Below, in pieces: positions 47,823-57,759 of a stretch of DNA of 64,000 nucleotides. The stretch is from Planctomycetota bacterium (lineage in GTDB: Bacteria; Planctomycetota; UBA1135), in the NCBI GenBank assembly GCA_008501825.1, contig QQUA01000004.1, positions 248,001 to 312,000 on the forward strand. The letters are read 5' to 3'. Both the position numbers and the translations under genes were made by a program. Every line of letters begins with the position of its first letter. Within the stretch, counting starts at the first letter, position 1. The notes beneath the pieces are model-generated. The model saw nothing but the letters and a program-made list of their open reading frames with translations, searched no databases and was not told the DNA's origin.

Positions 47823-48868
47823 TCGGGACCTCCCGGACCCGCGGCATCCCGGGTCTCAGGTTCGTCTTGGGGCATTCCGCGATTCAGGTTTTCCACCTGT
47901 TGGACGGCGCCCGCTAGTTTTCGTTTCATGATTCCGAAAACCTTTCGTCGAGAGCGGAAAATGGTGCGTTTGACCGCTTCCACCCCCAAACCGGCTTCGG
48001 AGGAGATGTCTTTGTAAGACTTGGCCTCAACCTCGACCAGGTACAGAACCCGCTTTTCTCGAGGTGTCAAAAGGCGATAGGCGTGAAGATAAGCCTGGAG
48101 GTAAAGCAGCCAACTCTGGGCCATTTCCTCCGGGGGAATGCCTACTTCTTGCCCATGCAAGCCATCCAGCGGCTCCGATTCGGTCTGAGAGGTCCGAGAA
48201 AAACCAGGGGCCAGAGGGTCGGATTCCACCGGGCGGCTTTGGGCACGCTGGTGGGAGCGTTCGATTTCCTGGCGCAAATCCTGCAAACCCGGAATCTCGC
48301 GCTCGACCTTGTCTTGACCTGAAAAGGTTCGAACCGAAGCCTCAAAATCGGCCAAAGAACCCTTGGGGGCGTCGAAACCGGAACGGGAGTCGGCATCTCG
48401 GTGCGAGAATCCCGCCCGCTGGCTTTGTTGCCTCCGGCGATGGCGCAACACCATGTTGCGCACCGAAGCATGGGTCCATTGCCTGAACCCCTTCGGACCC
48501 TGAACCAGGGCCTTCTGAGGTTCGTAAAACAGACTGGCGAAAACATCTTCCAAAATCGACCGGGCATCCAGACCCTGTTCCGATTTGTGGAGATGGTGGT
48601 AGATCAGACGCAGGACTTCGTCCTGGAGCAACTCGCAGAACAAGGAGAAAGCGACTTTCTCCCTGCTTTCTGCAAACACCTGAAGCAGAGCAACCTGAAG
48701 GGGAGCATAAGAAAGGCTCTGGCGCTCGACGGGGGCTTGCCGAAAGCGCTCCACGATGCCCAGGAATTCCTCTTCCCCAGGCCGCTGGCCTGAGACGCCC
48801 TGCGCGAAGGCTTCCAGACGCTTGAAGAAGCCTTTCGGGGGGGTCAGTCGGTGAGAGGTGGAGAGCAT
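47819..48868 (-). CDS. RNA polymerase sigma-70-family factor (ECF-like, with long inter-domain linker)
   Basis: DARSILEDVFASLFYEPQKALVQGPKGFRQWTHASVRNMVLRHRRRQ (region 2-like); LTPREKRVLYLVEVEAKSYKDISSEAGLGVEAVKRTIFRSRRKVFGIM (region 4). Confidence 0.82.
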   Translation of the reverse strand: MLSTSHRLTPPKGFFKRLEAFAQGVSGQRPGEEEFLGIVERFRQAPVERQSLSYAPLQVALLQVFAESREKVAFSLFCELLQDEVLRLIYHHLHKSEQGLDARSILEDVFASLFYEPQKALVQGPKGFRQWTHASVRNMVLRHRRRQQSQRAGFSHRDADSRSGFDAPKGSLADFEASVRTFSGQDKVEREIPGLQDLRQEIERSHQRAQSRPVESDPLAPGFSRTSQTESEPLDGLHGQEVGIPPEEMAQSWLLYLQAYLHAYRLLTPREKRVLYLVEVEAKSYKDISSEAGLGVEAVKRTIFRSRRKVFGIMKRKLAGAVQQVENLNRGMPQDEPETRDAAGPGGPE

Positions 48869-49034
48869 GGGGCAGGAACCATGTTAGAGGCGGGTTTCGG
48901 AACGCAAGGAAGAAAATGTCAAAAAATCGTGTTGCCGACAGAATCGAATTATCTAAGGCGGCACGTCTCCAGCATAGCCCGGTTTGCAACCATTGGGCAA
49001 TCCAATATCTAAAGGTTTTATTTTTCCTAAGTTG

Positions 49035-50645
49035 TTAGGAATCCTGATTTTCGGCCGCGGCTCGGAGCCAGGGAACGACCCAGAAAATCGCCGCCATCAG
49101 GCCGTAACCCCAGAACCACGGCCAGGCCGGCCCAAGGGCGATCACGGTATCCCCGCCGGCCCAGCGATAGCCGTGAATCAAGCCGCTGAGACTCAATCCG
49201 GCGGCCACCGCGCACCAGGCCGCCGCCACTCGGAATCGGCCCTCGATCACGGCCACGGCGCAGGCGGCCAGAATCATGGAGGTGAAGATGAAGCCTTGCT
49301 CCAGAGCGAAGGCGCCGTGGACCCAAAGGTCGAGCTGATGGAAGGCCGGCAGGATTTGGCTGTCGAAATCCAAGCTGGCCAACTTTTCCCGAGCTTGATC
49401 CGGCCCGGCACTGAGTTGCACTCCGGTTCGAAAGCCGCTTTTCAACAGCAAAACCCCCCAAGCGGCCACTCCCGGCAACAGCCCCATGGCCGCCGCCGGC
49501 GCATGATGCCGGGGAGTGGCTTGGAAAGCTTGGGCGGTGATGATGACCGCAATCCAAATCAATATGGCCGCGCCGGCGTCCACCGGAACCGCCCAGACCA
49601 GATAAGAAACGGTGCCGGTCAAGCACACCAGGGTCATGAATACGCCGTTTAAAACCGAATAGCCCGCTCGGGCACCCATGCCTTTCCAACCGGGGTGACC
49701 GATATAGATGGTGGTCGGAAAGCAGGAGCCGAACAAGGCGGCGGCCATGGTGCCGAGACCGTTGATCAACAAAGATGGGCGGGTCGGAAAGGGATCGCCG
49801 GCGGCCTCGGCCGACTCGATGTTCTGCAAGGAGCCGACCACGTTGGCCACCCCCATTGGCAGGATCACGGAAAGGTAGCGCAACCATTCCCCGCTCCAGA
49901 TCACTTCGCCCAGGTCGGCCAATACCGGCACCGGCGGACAGAAACCGGCGGGACTCGGGCTTTCCCCCACCGGGGCGTAACCGAGCATCCAAGCCAGACC
50001 GGCTCCCAGAATGACGGCCACCAATCCGCCGGGCAGGCGCCAGCCCCCAAGGGCCGAGGGCAACCGCAACGACGCCTTACCGAAGTACACCGCCATCACG
50101 ATGGCGAGGGTGGCGAAGCCGACGATCGGCCGTTCGAACACCCGGAACACGAAGCCGAGGGAAATGAAACCGAGGGCGATGCCGGACAAGGTCGCCAGCA
50201 AGGCGGCCCGCGGGGTGGCTTTGCGGATGCGATCGGCGACCAAGGCGCCGCCGCACTCAATCAGGCCGGAACCGACGCAAGCCAACAAGCCGGCTCGCCA
50301 AGCCACCATCGCCGGATCGGGATGTCCTGCCGCCTCCGCCGCCAACTTGGCCGGAAGCATCACCAGAAACACGTGGCCGATCAGGGAAACGGTGTTGATG
50401 CCATAGGGCAGGGCGCAGACGTCGCTGCGGCCGCTTTGCCGAGCCAGCTTCATCGCCTGCCGGGCATAGAACAAATTGCCCACCAACAGCGAGACCGCCA
50501 CTCCCGGCAACACCCGGCCGTAGACCAATTCGGCCGGAAAGCCGAGCACCAGGCGGCAAAAACTATCGATCAGCAGCAACTGGACCAGATTGTCCAGAGC
50601 CAAGCCGAAGAAACCGTCGACGTCTCCTCGTACAAACCAGCGCAT
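49035..50645 (-). CDS. NCS2/xanthine-uracil-type permease
   Basis: Polytopic; MRWFVRGDVDGFFGLALDNLVQLLLI, GRSDVCALPYGINTVSL, VANVVGSLQNIESAEAAGDPFPTRPSLLINGLGTMAAALFGSCFPTTIYIGHPGWKGMGARAGYSVLNG. Start 50645 more likely than 50672. Confidence 0.85.
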   Translation of the reverse strand: MRWFVRGDVDGFFGLALDNLVQLLLIDSFCRLVLGFPAELVYGRVLPGVAVSLLVGNLFYARQAMKLARQSGRSDVCALPYGINTVSLIGHVFLVMLPAKLAAEAAGHPDPAMVAWRAGLLACVGSGLIECGGALVADRIRKATPRAALLATLSGIALGFISLGFVFRVFERPIVGFATLAIVMAVYFGKASLRLPSALGGWRLPGGLVAVILGAGLAWMLGYAPVGESPSPAGFCPPVPVLADLGEVIWSGEWLRYLSVILPMGVANVVGSLQNIESAEAAGDPFPTRPSLLINGLGTMAAALFGSCFPTTIYIGHPGWKGMGARAGYSVLNGVFMTLVCLTGTVSYLVWAVPVDAGAAILIWIAVIITAQAFQATPRHHAPAAAMGLLPGVAAWGVLLLKSGFRTGVQLSAGPDQAREKLASLDFDSQILPAFHQLDLWVHGAFALEQGFIFTSMILAACAVAVIEGRFRVAAAWCAVAAGLSLSGLIHGYRWAGGDTVIALGPAWPWFWGYGLMAAIFWVVPWLRAAAENQDS

Positions 50646-50744
50646 GGGCTCCTCTCCCGGGACTGCGGGCAAGATCCCGCCGCCGCCGACCAGGATCCTA
50701 AGCTTCCCGGCCGGCGGCCTCCGGTTTTTCCGCGAACGCAGGCT

Positions 50745-53700
50745 CTAAGGAGTCACCACTACCCCCACCGGGGCTCCGGCGAAGGCATAGCTGCCGCTTC
50801 CGGGCGGGTCCTGCACTAAGCCGGCGAAGTAGAGGGTGCGTCCCACCCAAGAGGCGGGAATGGTCCCGGGACCGGGTTGGTACACCGCCGCCAGGCTGCG
50901 ACCGCTGAAGTCCAAGGTGCCGAGGAAGTTGGTGTAAGGCAGTTGGTTGAAGTTGGCCTGGATGTCGGTGGTCAAGGCGTCGAAGTTCAAGTCGACGTGA
51001 AGGCTGCCGCCACCGGTGGCCGGCACATCGGTTCCCGGGACGGTGCCGCTGGCCGAAGCCAACAAAACGTATTCCTTACCGGCGAAGCCGTAGCCGCAGT
51101 ACAGGCCGAAGAACACGTTGCCGCCCAAGCTCTGGGAAATGCTGGTGGCACTGGCTTCGGTTTCCTGAGCCCAGTAAATCCGATCTTCCGCCACCGCCGA
51201 ATCATGGCCGAGGGCATCGCGGAATTGGGCGTAGACGGTGTGCAATTCACTGGCACCGCCGCTACCGCCGAAAGCCAGCAGGTCCCAGCCGCTGTAAGTG
51301 GTGGCAAAGGGTTGCCAAACATCCCAAGTCAGACCGTCGTTACTGAACCGCATCTCCGAAACCCCGGAAAGGGCATCGGAAGCATCCAAATTCAAATCCA
51401 CCACCGCGTCCAAGGTGTAAGGCAGGCCGTTTTCCACCAACACGCTGGGATTGATCGGCGGGCTGGTGTCGATTTGAATCGGGCCGAAGCTGGCGGCTTC
51501 GCCGTCCCAATTGCCGGCTTGATCCAAACTGCGGATGTTGAAGTACCAACTGCCTTCGGTCAGAACGAGGTCGTAGATTTCCACCGCTCCGAGATCTTCC
51601 ACCGCATCGGGCAAGGACGGCGTGGCTTTCACCGAAACGCTGTAGCCCTGAATTCCGGAAAAGGCATCCGTCGCCGCTTGCCAAACCATCTGGACGTCGA
51701 CGGCTTGGTTCCAAACCCCGGCCTGATGGCTGGTGCTGTCCAACAAGGTGACGGCTTCTGGTTCGGTAGTATCGACTTGAATCGGACCGTAGGAAATGAA
51801 GTCGCTGTCCCAATTGCCGGCGACGTCGGCGGAGCGGAGGTTCAAGTACCAACTGCCTTCGCCGGGCTGGGCACTGAATCCGGTGATGGCACCGATGTTC
51901 TGAGTCGCCGTGGGTAAGGTCGGCGTCGCCTGGAACTCAGCCGAGTAACCGCTGAGTCCGCTTAAAGCATCGCTGGCTTCATCCCAATTGAATTGCACCG
52001 TGGCTTGATTCGACCAAACTCCAACGGCGTGACTGGAGGAACTCAAATTGGTCGCCGCCAAGGGTTCGCTCAGGTCGATCAATATCGGCCCGTAATTGCG
52101 ATGGGCCGGAGACCAATTGCCGGCGTTGTCGGTGGAACGCAAGTGGAAGTACCACAAACCTTCGGCCAAAGTAGTTTGGTAGGTCGTGACTTCCTCGATG
52201 ACTTTGTTGGTGCCCGGTTGAGTCGTGGCTTGGTCGTCCAACACCAGGCTGTAACCGTCCAAGCCGGAATCGGCGTCACCGGCGGCATTCCAACTGAGAT
52301 CGACCGTAGCCAAATTGGTCCAAACTCCGGCGGCATGGCTGCTGGAGGTCAAACCGCTAACCGCACCGGGGGGAACCGTGTCAATTTGAAACGGCCCGAG
52401 GGTGGCGAAATCAGCGTCCCAGTTACCGGCAAAGTCTTGGCTTCGAATGTTGAAGTACCACTGGCCGTCAACCAAGGTCGCGCTGTACCCGAGATCCGGC
52501 CCGATTTCAGCGGCTTCATCCGGAATTAAACTGCTGTCTTTGATGGAAAGGCTGTAAGCCCCGACTCCGGACAAATTGTCGCTGGCTGCGTTCCATTGCA
52601 GATCCAATTGAGTTTGATTGCTCCAAACTCCGGGCGTGTGACTGCTGCTTACGAGTTGGGTCACGACATCGGGTTCGGTCAAGTCAATAAGTACCGGACC
52701 GACCGAGGCACCGGTGGATTCCCAATTATCGGCTTTGTCGCCGGCGCGAATGTTGAAGTACCAACTGCCTTCAGCCAGGGTTTCGGTGACCTTGATGAGA
52801 TCGCCGATTTCCTGCACCGCATCGGGCAAGCCGGGAGCGGCCGCCACTTCATAGGAGTAACCCAGCAAACCGGAAGGAGCATCGGTGGCGGCGGTCCAAC
52901 CGAATTGCACTTCCGGATCGTTGCTCCATTGTCCGAGAGTATGCGTCACCAAACCAAGATTGGTCACCGGGCTGGGATCGGTGAGATCGACCCAGAACGG
53001 TCCCAACAACTTGTATTCCCCACTCCAGTTGCCGACGTTGTCCACGGCTCGAATGCTGAGGAAGGAATTCCCCTCCGGCAAAGTGGCTTGCAAACTAACT
53101 ACTTCTTCAATGTCTTTGATGGTGTCGGGAATGCCGCTGCTTTGGCTGTCGATGTCGTAGCTGTAACCGTCGATGCCGGAACCGGCGTCCACCGCCGCAT
53201 CCCAGGAGAAATCGGCTTGGTCGTAATTGACCCAGGTCGCCAAGGGGTGACTGGAACTGGTCAAATTGGAGACTCGGCCAGGCGCCAGGGTGTCGATCCA
53301 ATATGGTCCGACGAAAGCATAGTCATCGTCCCAGTTGCCGGCCAGATCCATGCTGCGAATGGAGAAGTACCATTCGCCGTCGGTAACGGTGACCGAAGTG
53401 GAGGAAGCATTGCCGATGTCGGGAAAATCGAACGGCAAGGTCGGCGCGTTTTGCATCGAGATGCCGTAGCCGCCGATGCCGGAAAGATTGTCGGTCGCCG
53501 GGATCCAGGAGAAGTCCAGAGTATTGCTGCTATCCCACTGGCTGATGGTGTGACTGGTGCTACTTAAACCGGTCACGGTATCCGGCTGGGTCAAATCGAT
53601 TTGAAAGGGACCGAGGTTTTCGTATTCAGCATCCCAATTGCCGGCGATATCCAAAGACCGGATGTTGAAGTACCAAGTTCCATCGGTCAGCGCCAAGTTC

Positions 53701-56700
53701 ACCGCACCGACGTTGCCCAAGTTCTTCACTTCCGGAGGCAAAGTTGGATTGGCGGTGGTAGTTACCGAATAGCCGTCCAATCCGGAACGATCGTCACTGG
53801 CCCCGGTCCACAGGAAACGGACCGTATCCAAACGGCTCCATTGCCCGATGGTGTGGGTGTTGCTGCGCAAATCGGTTACCGCTTCGGGATCGGTGAGATC
53901 GACCCAAATCGGCCCGAATTCCCGGAAACCTGAATTCCACAAACCGCTGTTGTCCACGCTGCGGATGGAAAAGAAACTGGTGCCTTCGCCCAAAGTCACC
54001 GAATGGCTCAAAACTTCTTCGATGTCTTTGACCTGATCCGGATTGACCCCCGATTGAGCCGAGACTTCGATGCTATAGCCATCCATGCCGGAACCGTCTT
54101 CCACCGGCTCGGTCCACTGCAGATCCAATTGCGCCACGTTCGACCAGACGAAGGGCTGGTGCGAGGTGGAATCCAAATTGTTGACTAAACCCGGCGGGGT
54201 ATTGTCGGCTTGAATCGGACCGTAACTAACGAAATCGGAATCCCAATTACCGGCCTTGTCCAAGGTCCGGATGTTGAAATACCAACTGCCGTCAGCCACC
54301 GTTTGATTGCGATAATCCACGTCCTCCAAGTCCTTGACTTCGTCAGGAAGGGAAGGTGAAGGGCTGAATGAAAAGCTGTATCCACTAACCCCGGACGCAT
54401 CGTCGGTGGCCAAATCCCAATTCATTTTGACGAAATTGTCGTGAATCCAGGATCCGACCGGATGGGTGCTGCTGCTTAAATTGCTCGCCGCTCCCGGTTC
54501 GGTCATGTCAATTTGAATGGGACCGAAAAACTCGAAGGAATCGGCCCAATTGCCGGCTGCGTCTTGGGGCCGGATTTTAAACCACCAGCGCCCTTCTCCC
54601 ACCGTGGTCGAGTATTGGCTGACCGCACCCAACTCGGCGATGGTGTCCGGCAAGGCTTGGGGATCTTCATCCACCAATATGCTGTAACCCGAAACCCCGG
54701 CGTGAAGATCGGCCGAAGGGGTCCAGGTGTAATCCAAATCGGGAAGGTTCGACCAAGCCTGGGCTTGGTGGCTGGTGGAATCGAGATCGGTCGGTAAATC
54801 GGGCGGCACCGTATCGACTCGCACCGGTCCGTAGTTGGCGTAATCGTCGGACCAATTCCCGGCCCGGTCTTGGGCTCGAATGTTGAAATACCACTCACCG
54901 TCGGCCAAGTTTTCGGTGGTCGTGACCACCGCATCCAAATCCCGAATCGGCGCCGGCAAGGTGGGCGTCGAAGTGGTTTCGGTGGCATAGCCATGAATGC
55001 CGGCGCGATCGTCGAAGGCTTCCTGCCAAGTCAGGATTACGTCCGATTGATTGACCCAAACGCCAGAAGGATGGGTCGGGGAATCCAACAAAGTTACGGC
55101 GCCAGGTTTGACCCCGTCGACGAACACTTCCACGGTTTCGCTATCGCTGTGACCGGTCAAACCGGGACCGTTGTCGTTGTTGCTGCGAAACACCACCGGA
55201 TAGGTACCTTCCACTCCGCCTTGGAAGCTGAATTCCACCGCCCTGGCGGTGCTGCCGCGAATCGCCCCCATCGGCACCGCCCGTTTCCCGGGACCGTAAT
55301 CGGCAACGGTGCCGTCCAACATCGTGACTCGGGTGTTCACCAAGTCCAAGCCGGCCGGCAAGTCGATCAAATTCAACATGGTCGACAAAGCCACGTGACT
55401 GGGAGCGTGAACTTCGGTTCGAATCACCGCCGTTCCGCCCGGCGCCATTCCCGGAGGATCGGCCACGATTTGTAAATCCGCCGCCGGCCGGACATCGTCG
55501 AAATCCAAGATTCGAGCGACGCTGAAATACAAATCGTCGGCTAGACCGTCTTCATCGATGTCGGTGTCCCGCGGCCAAAACTTGATTACGTGATTTCCTG
55601 CCGGCGGATTGTCGATGACGAAGTATTGATAGTTGCCGTCGCCGTTGGAAAGCAGATCGCCGGTGTTGCCGCCGACTTGATCGCCGTCCCAATCCAACCA
55701 CATGTCGATGTGACCCTGCACCGGAGAAGCGCCGCCGATGGTAGAAGGCGGAGGTTCATCCCAGCAAAGCACCAAGATCAAACGGCTGGCTCCGGCGGGA
55801 ACGGTCAAATTCCATTGGCCCCAAATCCCGCTTTCATTGACGAAAGAAAACGGAATCCAGGTTCCTTCCCACATGCCGGTGTAACTGAAGTGCATGCGGT
55901 CGGCATTGGCCACCCCAAAGCCGTAGGTATTGTCCACCGGGTGATCGCCACCTTTTTTCAAAGCAGTGGCCATGGTCCAAGCCCGCAACAGCTTGGGATT
56001 GTTTTCAAACAAAAAGGCGTAATGTTCCAAAACGCTGGCCAGCATGCCACTGACGTGAGCCGAAGCGGAGGACGTCCCTTGGCGAACTTCATAACCGGCG
56101 GCCTGGTTGGCATCCACCGAAGTTACCCAGGATCCTGGCGCAGTGACTTCCGGCTTTAAACGGCCGTCGCCGGCAGGTCCGGCGGAAGAAGTCGGGCTGA
56201 TGTCGCCGAGATCGTCCTGAGATTGAATCGATTCAAAATCGGTGATGGAGCCGACGGCCAACACGTTCTTCGCCACTCCCGGCATGGCGACGCCTTGCAA
56301 AGCGGCGTTGCCGGCGGCGAATACATAAGCTTGTTGGTGATCCCAAACCACCTGATCGACGTCGATGCATTCTTGCTCGGTTCCCGTCCAAGCCGAAACC
56401 GTGGGTTCGATCCCCCAAGAGCAATTCACCAACAACGGCGGATCGGTAGTGCGATTGGAAGCGTCGGTATAAGGCTGGGCAAAATCCTGGTAGAGATCGG
56501 CGACGTCGCCGACCACTTGCCCGAAATCATCCAAGAAGCGGCCGATGTAAACCCGGTCGAAAGGCCCAATGCCCAAACCGGGAGCCATGCCACGATGCCG
56601 GGCCATGGCGCTACCGTTGCCCAAGACCGTGCCGGCGACGTGACTGCCATGTCCAGTGCCGTCATTGAACGCTCCTAGACCGGTCAAATCGAAACCGGCC

Positions 56701-57617
56701 ACCCAGGAAGTCAGATCTGGATGACCCAAGGCATAACCGCTGTCGATAATGCCGACGCCGACGCCGTTGCCGGCATAAGTAGCCCTGGCCCAATCTTGGC
56801 TGACCATGACTGAAGAATGATCGTGAAAGGCTTCCGGATCGAAACGGGGCGCCAAAAAATGAACCCAAGATTCCTGCAACAACTCGGCCAGTTGAACCGC
56901 CGGTCCGGTCACAGCAAAGGTTCGCGTTCCGCTTCGATAAAGCTGCACTTCGAAACCGCGCCGTTCCAATTCAGTTTGGAAACGCCCGCCGCTTAGGCCG
57001 TTTTCATCCATTTGGCCGCCGCCGACTTCTTGTCCCATCAGCGCCACCCAGGCGGAAAGAAAATCACCGGGACCGGCTTGCTTCAATTCCGCTTCCAAAT
57101 TCGGATGCAGTTTGAATTTCGGCGGCGCCTGCCCGGCCCATCGCAACCAAGATTTGGCCGCCAAAGCCGGCAAACTTTGCCTCGGTACCCAAGCTTGAAT
57201 GGCCTGGTGAGGAAACACCGCCCAAGTGCGGATTCCCAAAGCCTCCAATTCCTGGAAATGCAGGCGACTGAGCTTGCCCCGGACTTGGACGTAAGCGAAC
57301 ACGCCTTTGCCGGCGCCGGCACTCAGGGCCAACTGGGGATCCAATCCCTCCGGGGCGACCCAAGTGCCTCCGGCGAAAGCTAGATCTCCCGGATCGGCGG
57401 CTACGCCGTGGCCACTGGCGGTTTCCAAACCGGGAAAGTTCGGTGTGCCGATGAGGGCGGGAGAAGGTCCGGTATCCGGAAGGAAGGGCATCGGCTGAAC
57501 CACACCGCTGTGGATGGGGACAGCTTCACCTAGGCGACTGGGGAGGTCGCCTTCCTGGGTTTGTGCCAAGCTTCCTTGCAGAAACGGCAGGACAAGCAAG
57601 GGGGCAAGAAAGTCCAT
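50745..57617 (-). CDS. Giant S8 (subtilisin-like) serine protease with 12 tandem ~101-aa modules and a C-terminal module
   Basis: Catalytic motifs VGIIDSGYALGHPDL (D), GHGSHVAGTVLGNG (H), GTSSASAHVSGML (S). Signal peptide MDFLAPLLVLPFLQGSLAQ; ATG 57617 preferred over the 57644 alternative. Confidence 0.93.
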   Translation of the reverse strand: MDFLAPLLVLPFLQGSLAQTQEGDLPSRLGEAVPIHSGVVQPMPFLPDTGPSPALIGTPNFPGLETASGHGVAADPGDLAFAGGTWVAPEGLDPQLALSAGAGKGVFAYVQVRGKLSRLHFQELEALGIRTWAVFPHQAIQAWVPRQSLPALAAKSWLRWAGQAPPKFKLHPNLEAELKQAGPGDFLSAWVALMGQEVGGGQMDENGLSGGRFQTELERRGFEVQLYRSGTRTFAVTGPAVQLAELLQESWVHFLAPRFDPEAFHDHSSVMVSQDWARATYAGNGVGVGIIDSGYALGHPDLTSWVAGFDLTGLGAFNDGTGHGSHVAGTVLGNGSAMARHRGMAPGLGIGPFDRVYIGRFLDDFGQVVGDVADLYQDFAQPYTDASNRTTDPPLLVNCSWGIEPTVSAWTGTEQECIDVDQVVWDHQQAYVFAAGNAALQGVAMPGVAKNVLAVGSITDFESIQSQDDLGDISPTSSAGPAGDGRLKPEVTAPGSWVTSVDANQAAGYEVRQGTSSASAHVSGMLASVLEHYAFLFENNPKLLRAWTMATALKKGGDHPVDNTYGFGVANADRMHFSYTGMWEGTWIPFSFVNESGIWGQWNLTVPAGASRLILVLCWDEPPPSTIGGASPVQGHIDMWLDWDGDQVGGNTGDLLSNGDGNYQYFVIDNPPAGNHVIKFWPRDTDIDEDGLADDLYFSVARILDFDDVRPAADLQIVADPPGMAPGGTAVIRTEVHAPSHVALSTMLNLIDLPAGLDLVNTRVTMLDGTVADYGPGKRAVPMGAIRGSTARAVEFSFQGGVEGTYPVVFRSNNDNGPGLTGHSDSETVEVFVDGVKPGAVTLLDSPTHPSGVWVNQSDVILTWQEAFDDRAGIHGYATETTSTPTLPAPIRDLDAVVTTTENLADGEWYFNIRAQDRAGNWSDDYANYGPVRVDTVPPDLPTDLDSTSHQAQAWSNLPDLDYTWTPSADLHAGVSGYSILVDEDPQALPDTIAELGAVSQYSTTVGEGRWWFKIRPQDAAGNWADSFEFFGPIQIDMTEPGAASNLSSSTHPVGSWIHDNFVKMNWDLATDDASGVSGYSFSFSPSPSLPDEVKDLEDVDYRNQTVADGSWYFNIRTLDKAGNWDSDFVSYGPIQADNTPPGLVNNLDSTSHQPFVWSNVAQLDLQWTEPVEDGSGMDGYSIEVSAQSGVNPDQVKDIEEVLSHSVTLGEGTSFFSIRSVDNSGLWNSGFREFGPIWVDLTDPEAVTDLRSNTHTIGQWSRLDTVRFLWTGASDDRSGLDGYSVTTTANPTLPPEVKNLGNVGAVNLALTDGTWYFNIRSLDIAGNWDAEYENLGPFQIDLTQPDTVTGLSSTSHTISQWDSSNTLDFSWIPATDNLSGIGGYGISMQNAPTLPFDFPDIGNASSTSVTVTDGEWYFSIRSMDLAGNWDDDYAFVGPYWIDTLAPGRVSNLTSSSHPLATWVNYDQADFSWDAAVDAGSGIDGYSYDIDSQSSGIPDTIKDIEEVVSLQATLPEGNSFLSIRAVDNVGNWSGEYKLLGPFWVDLTDPSPVTNLGLVTHTLGQWSNDPEVQFGWTAATDAPSGLLGYSYEVAAAPGLPDAVQEIGDLIKVTETLAEGSWYFNIRAGDKADNWESTGASVGPVLIDLTEPDVVTQLVSSSHTPGVWSNQTQLDLQWNAASDNLSGVGAYSLSIKDSSLIPDEAAEIGPDLGYSATLVDGQWYFNIRSQDFAGNWDADFATLGPFQIDTVPPGAVSGLTSSSHAAGVWTNLATVDLSWNAAGDADSGLDGYSLVLDDQATTQPGTNKVIEEVTTYQTTLAEGLWYFHLRSTDNAGNWSPAHRNYGPILIDLSEPLAATNLSSSSHAVGVWSNQATVQFNWDEASDALSGLSGYSAEFQATPTLPTATQNIGAITGFSAQPGEGSWYLNLRSADVAGNWDSDFISYGPIQVDTTEPEAVTLLDSTSHQAGVWNQAVDVQMVWQAATDAFSGIQGYSVSVKATPSLPDAVEDLGAVEIYDLVLTEGSWYFNIRSLDQAGNWDGEAASFGPIQIDTSPPINPSVLVENGLPYTLDAVVDLNLDASDALSGVSEMRFSNDGLTWDVWQPFATTYSGWDLLAFGGSGGASELHTVYAQFRDALGHDSAVAEDRIYWAQETEASATSISQSLGGNVFFGLYCGYGFAGKEYVLLASASGTVPGTDVPATGGGSLHVDLNFDALTTDIQANFNQLPYTNFLGTLDFSGRSLAAVYQPGPGTIPASWVGRTLYFAGLVQDPPGSGSYAFAGAPVGVVVTP
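51468..55115 (-). repeat. 12 tandem protein-coding modules of 101 or 102 aa (3648 nt)
   Basis: Each module follows xxPxxVxxLxSxSHxxxxW...W...D..SG..GYS...P...G..W(Y/F)FNIRS.D.AGNW....GP..ID; aa lengths counted as 101,102,101,102,101,101,102,101,101,102,101,101, which sums to exactly 1216 codons. Confidence 0.93.
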
Positions 57618-57759
57618 GATTCCGATTCGCGAGGGGAGTTCCACGGCCTCCGGATGTCCTCCGGCGACCCCTAGCTACTTTATCCACAAATTCCCCCGAG
57701 AGATGCTTGCCGGGGCTCGGGATTCCGTCCTCTATACTCGCCTGCCCCCCTTTGTCGCC

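Noticed and set aside
49008-49034. ttcctaa-gttg-ttaggaa hairpin after the permease gene, as terminator
   Set aside because: Perfect but short A/T-rich stem; on the permease transcript it is followed by A residues rather than U, so it does not look like an intrinsic terminator.
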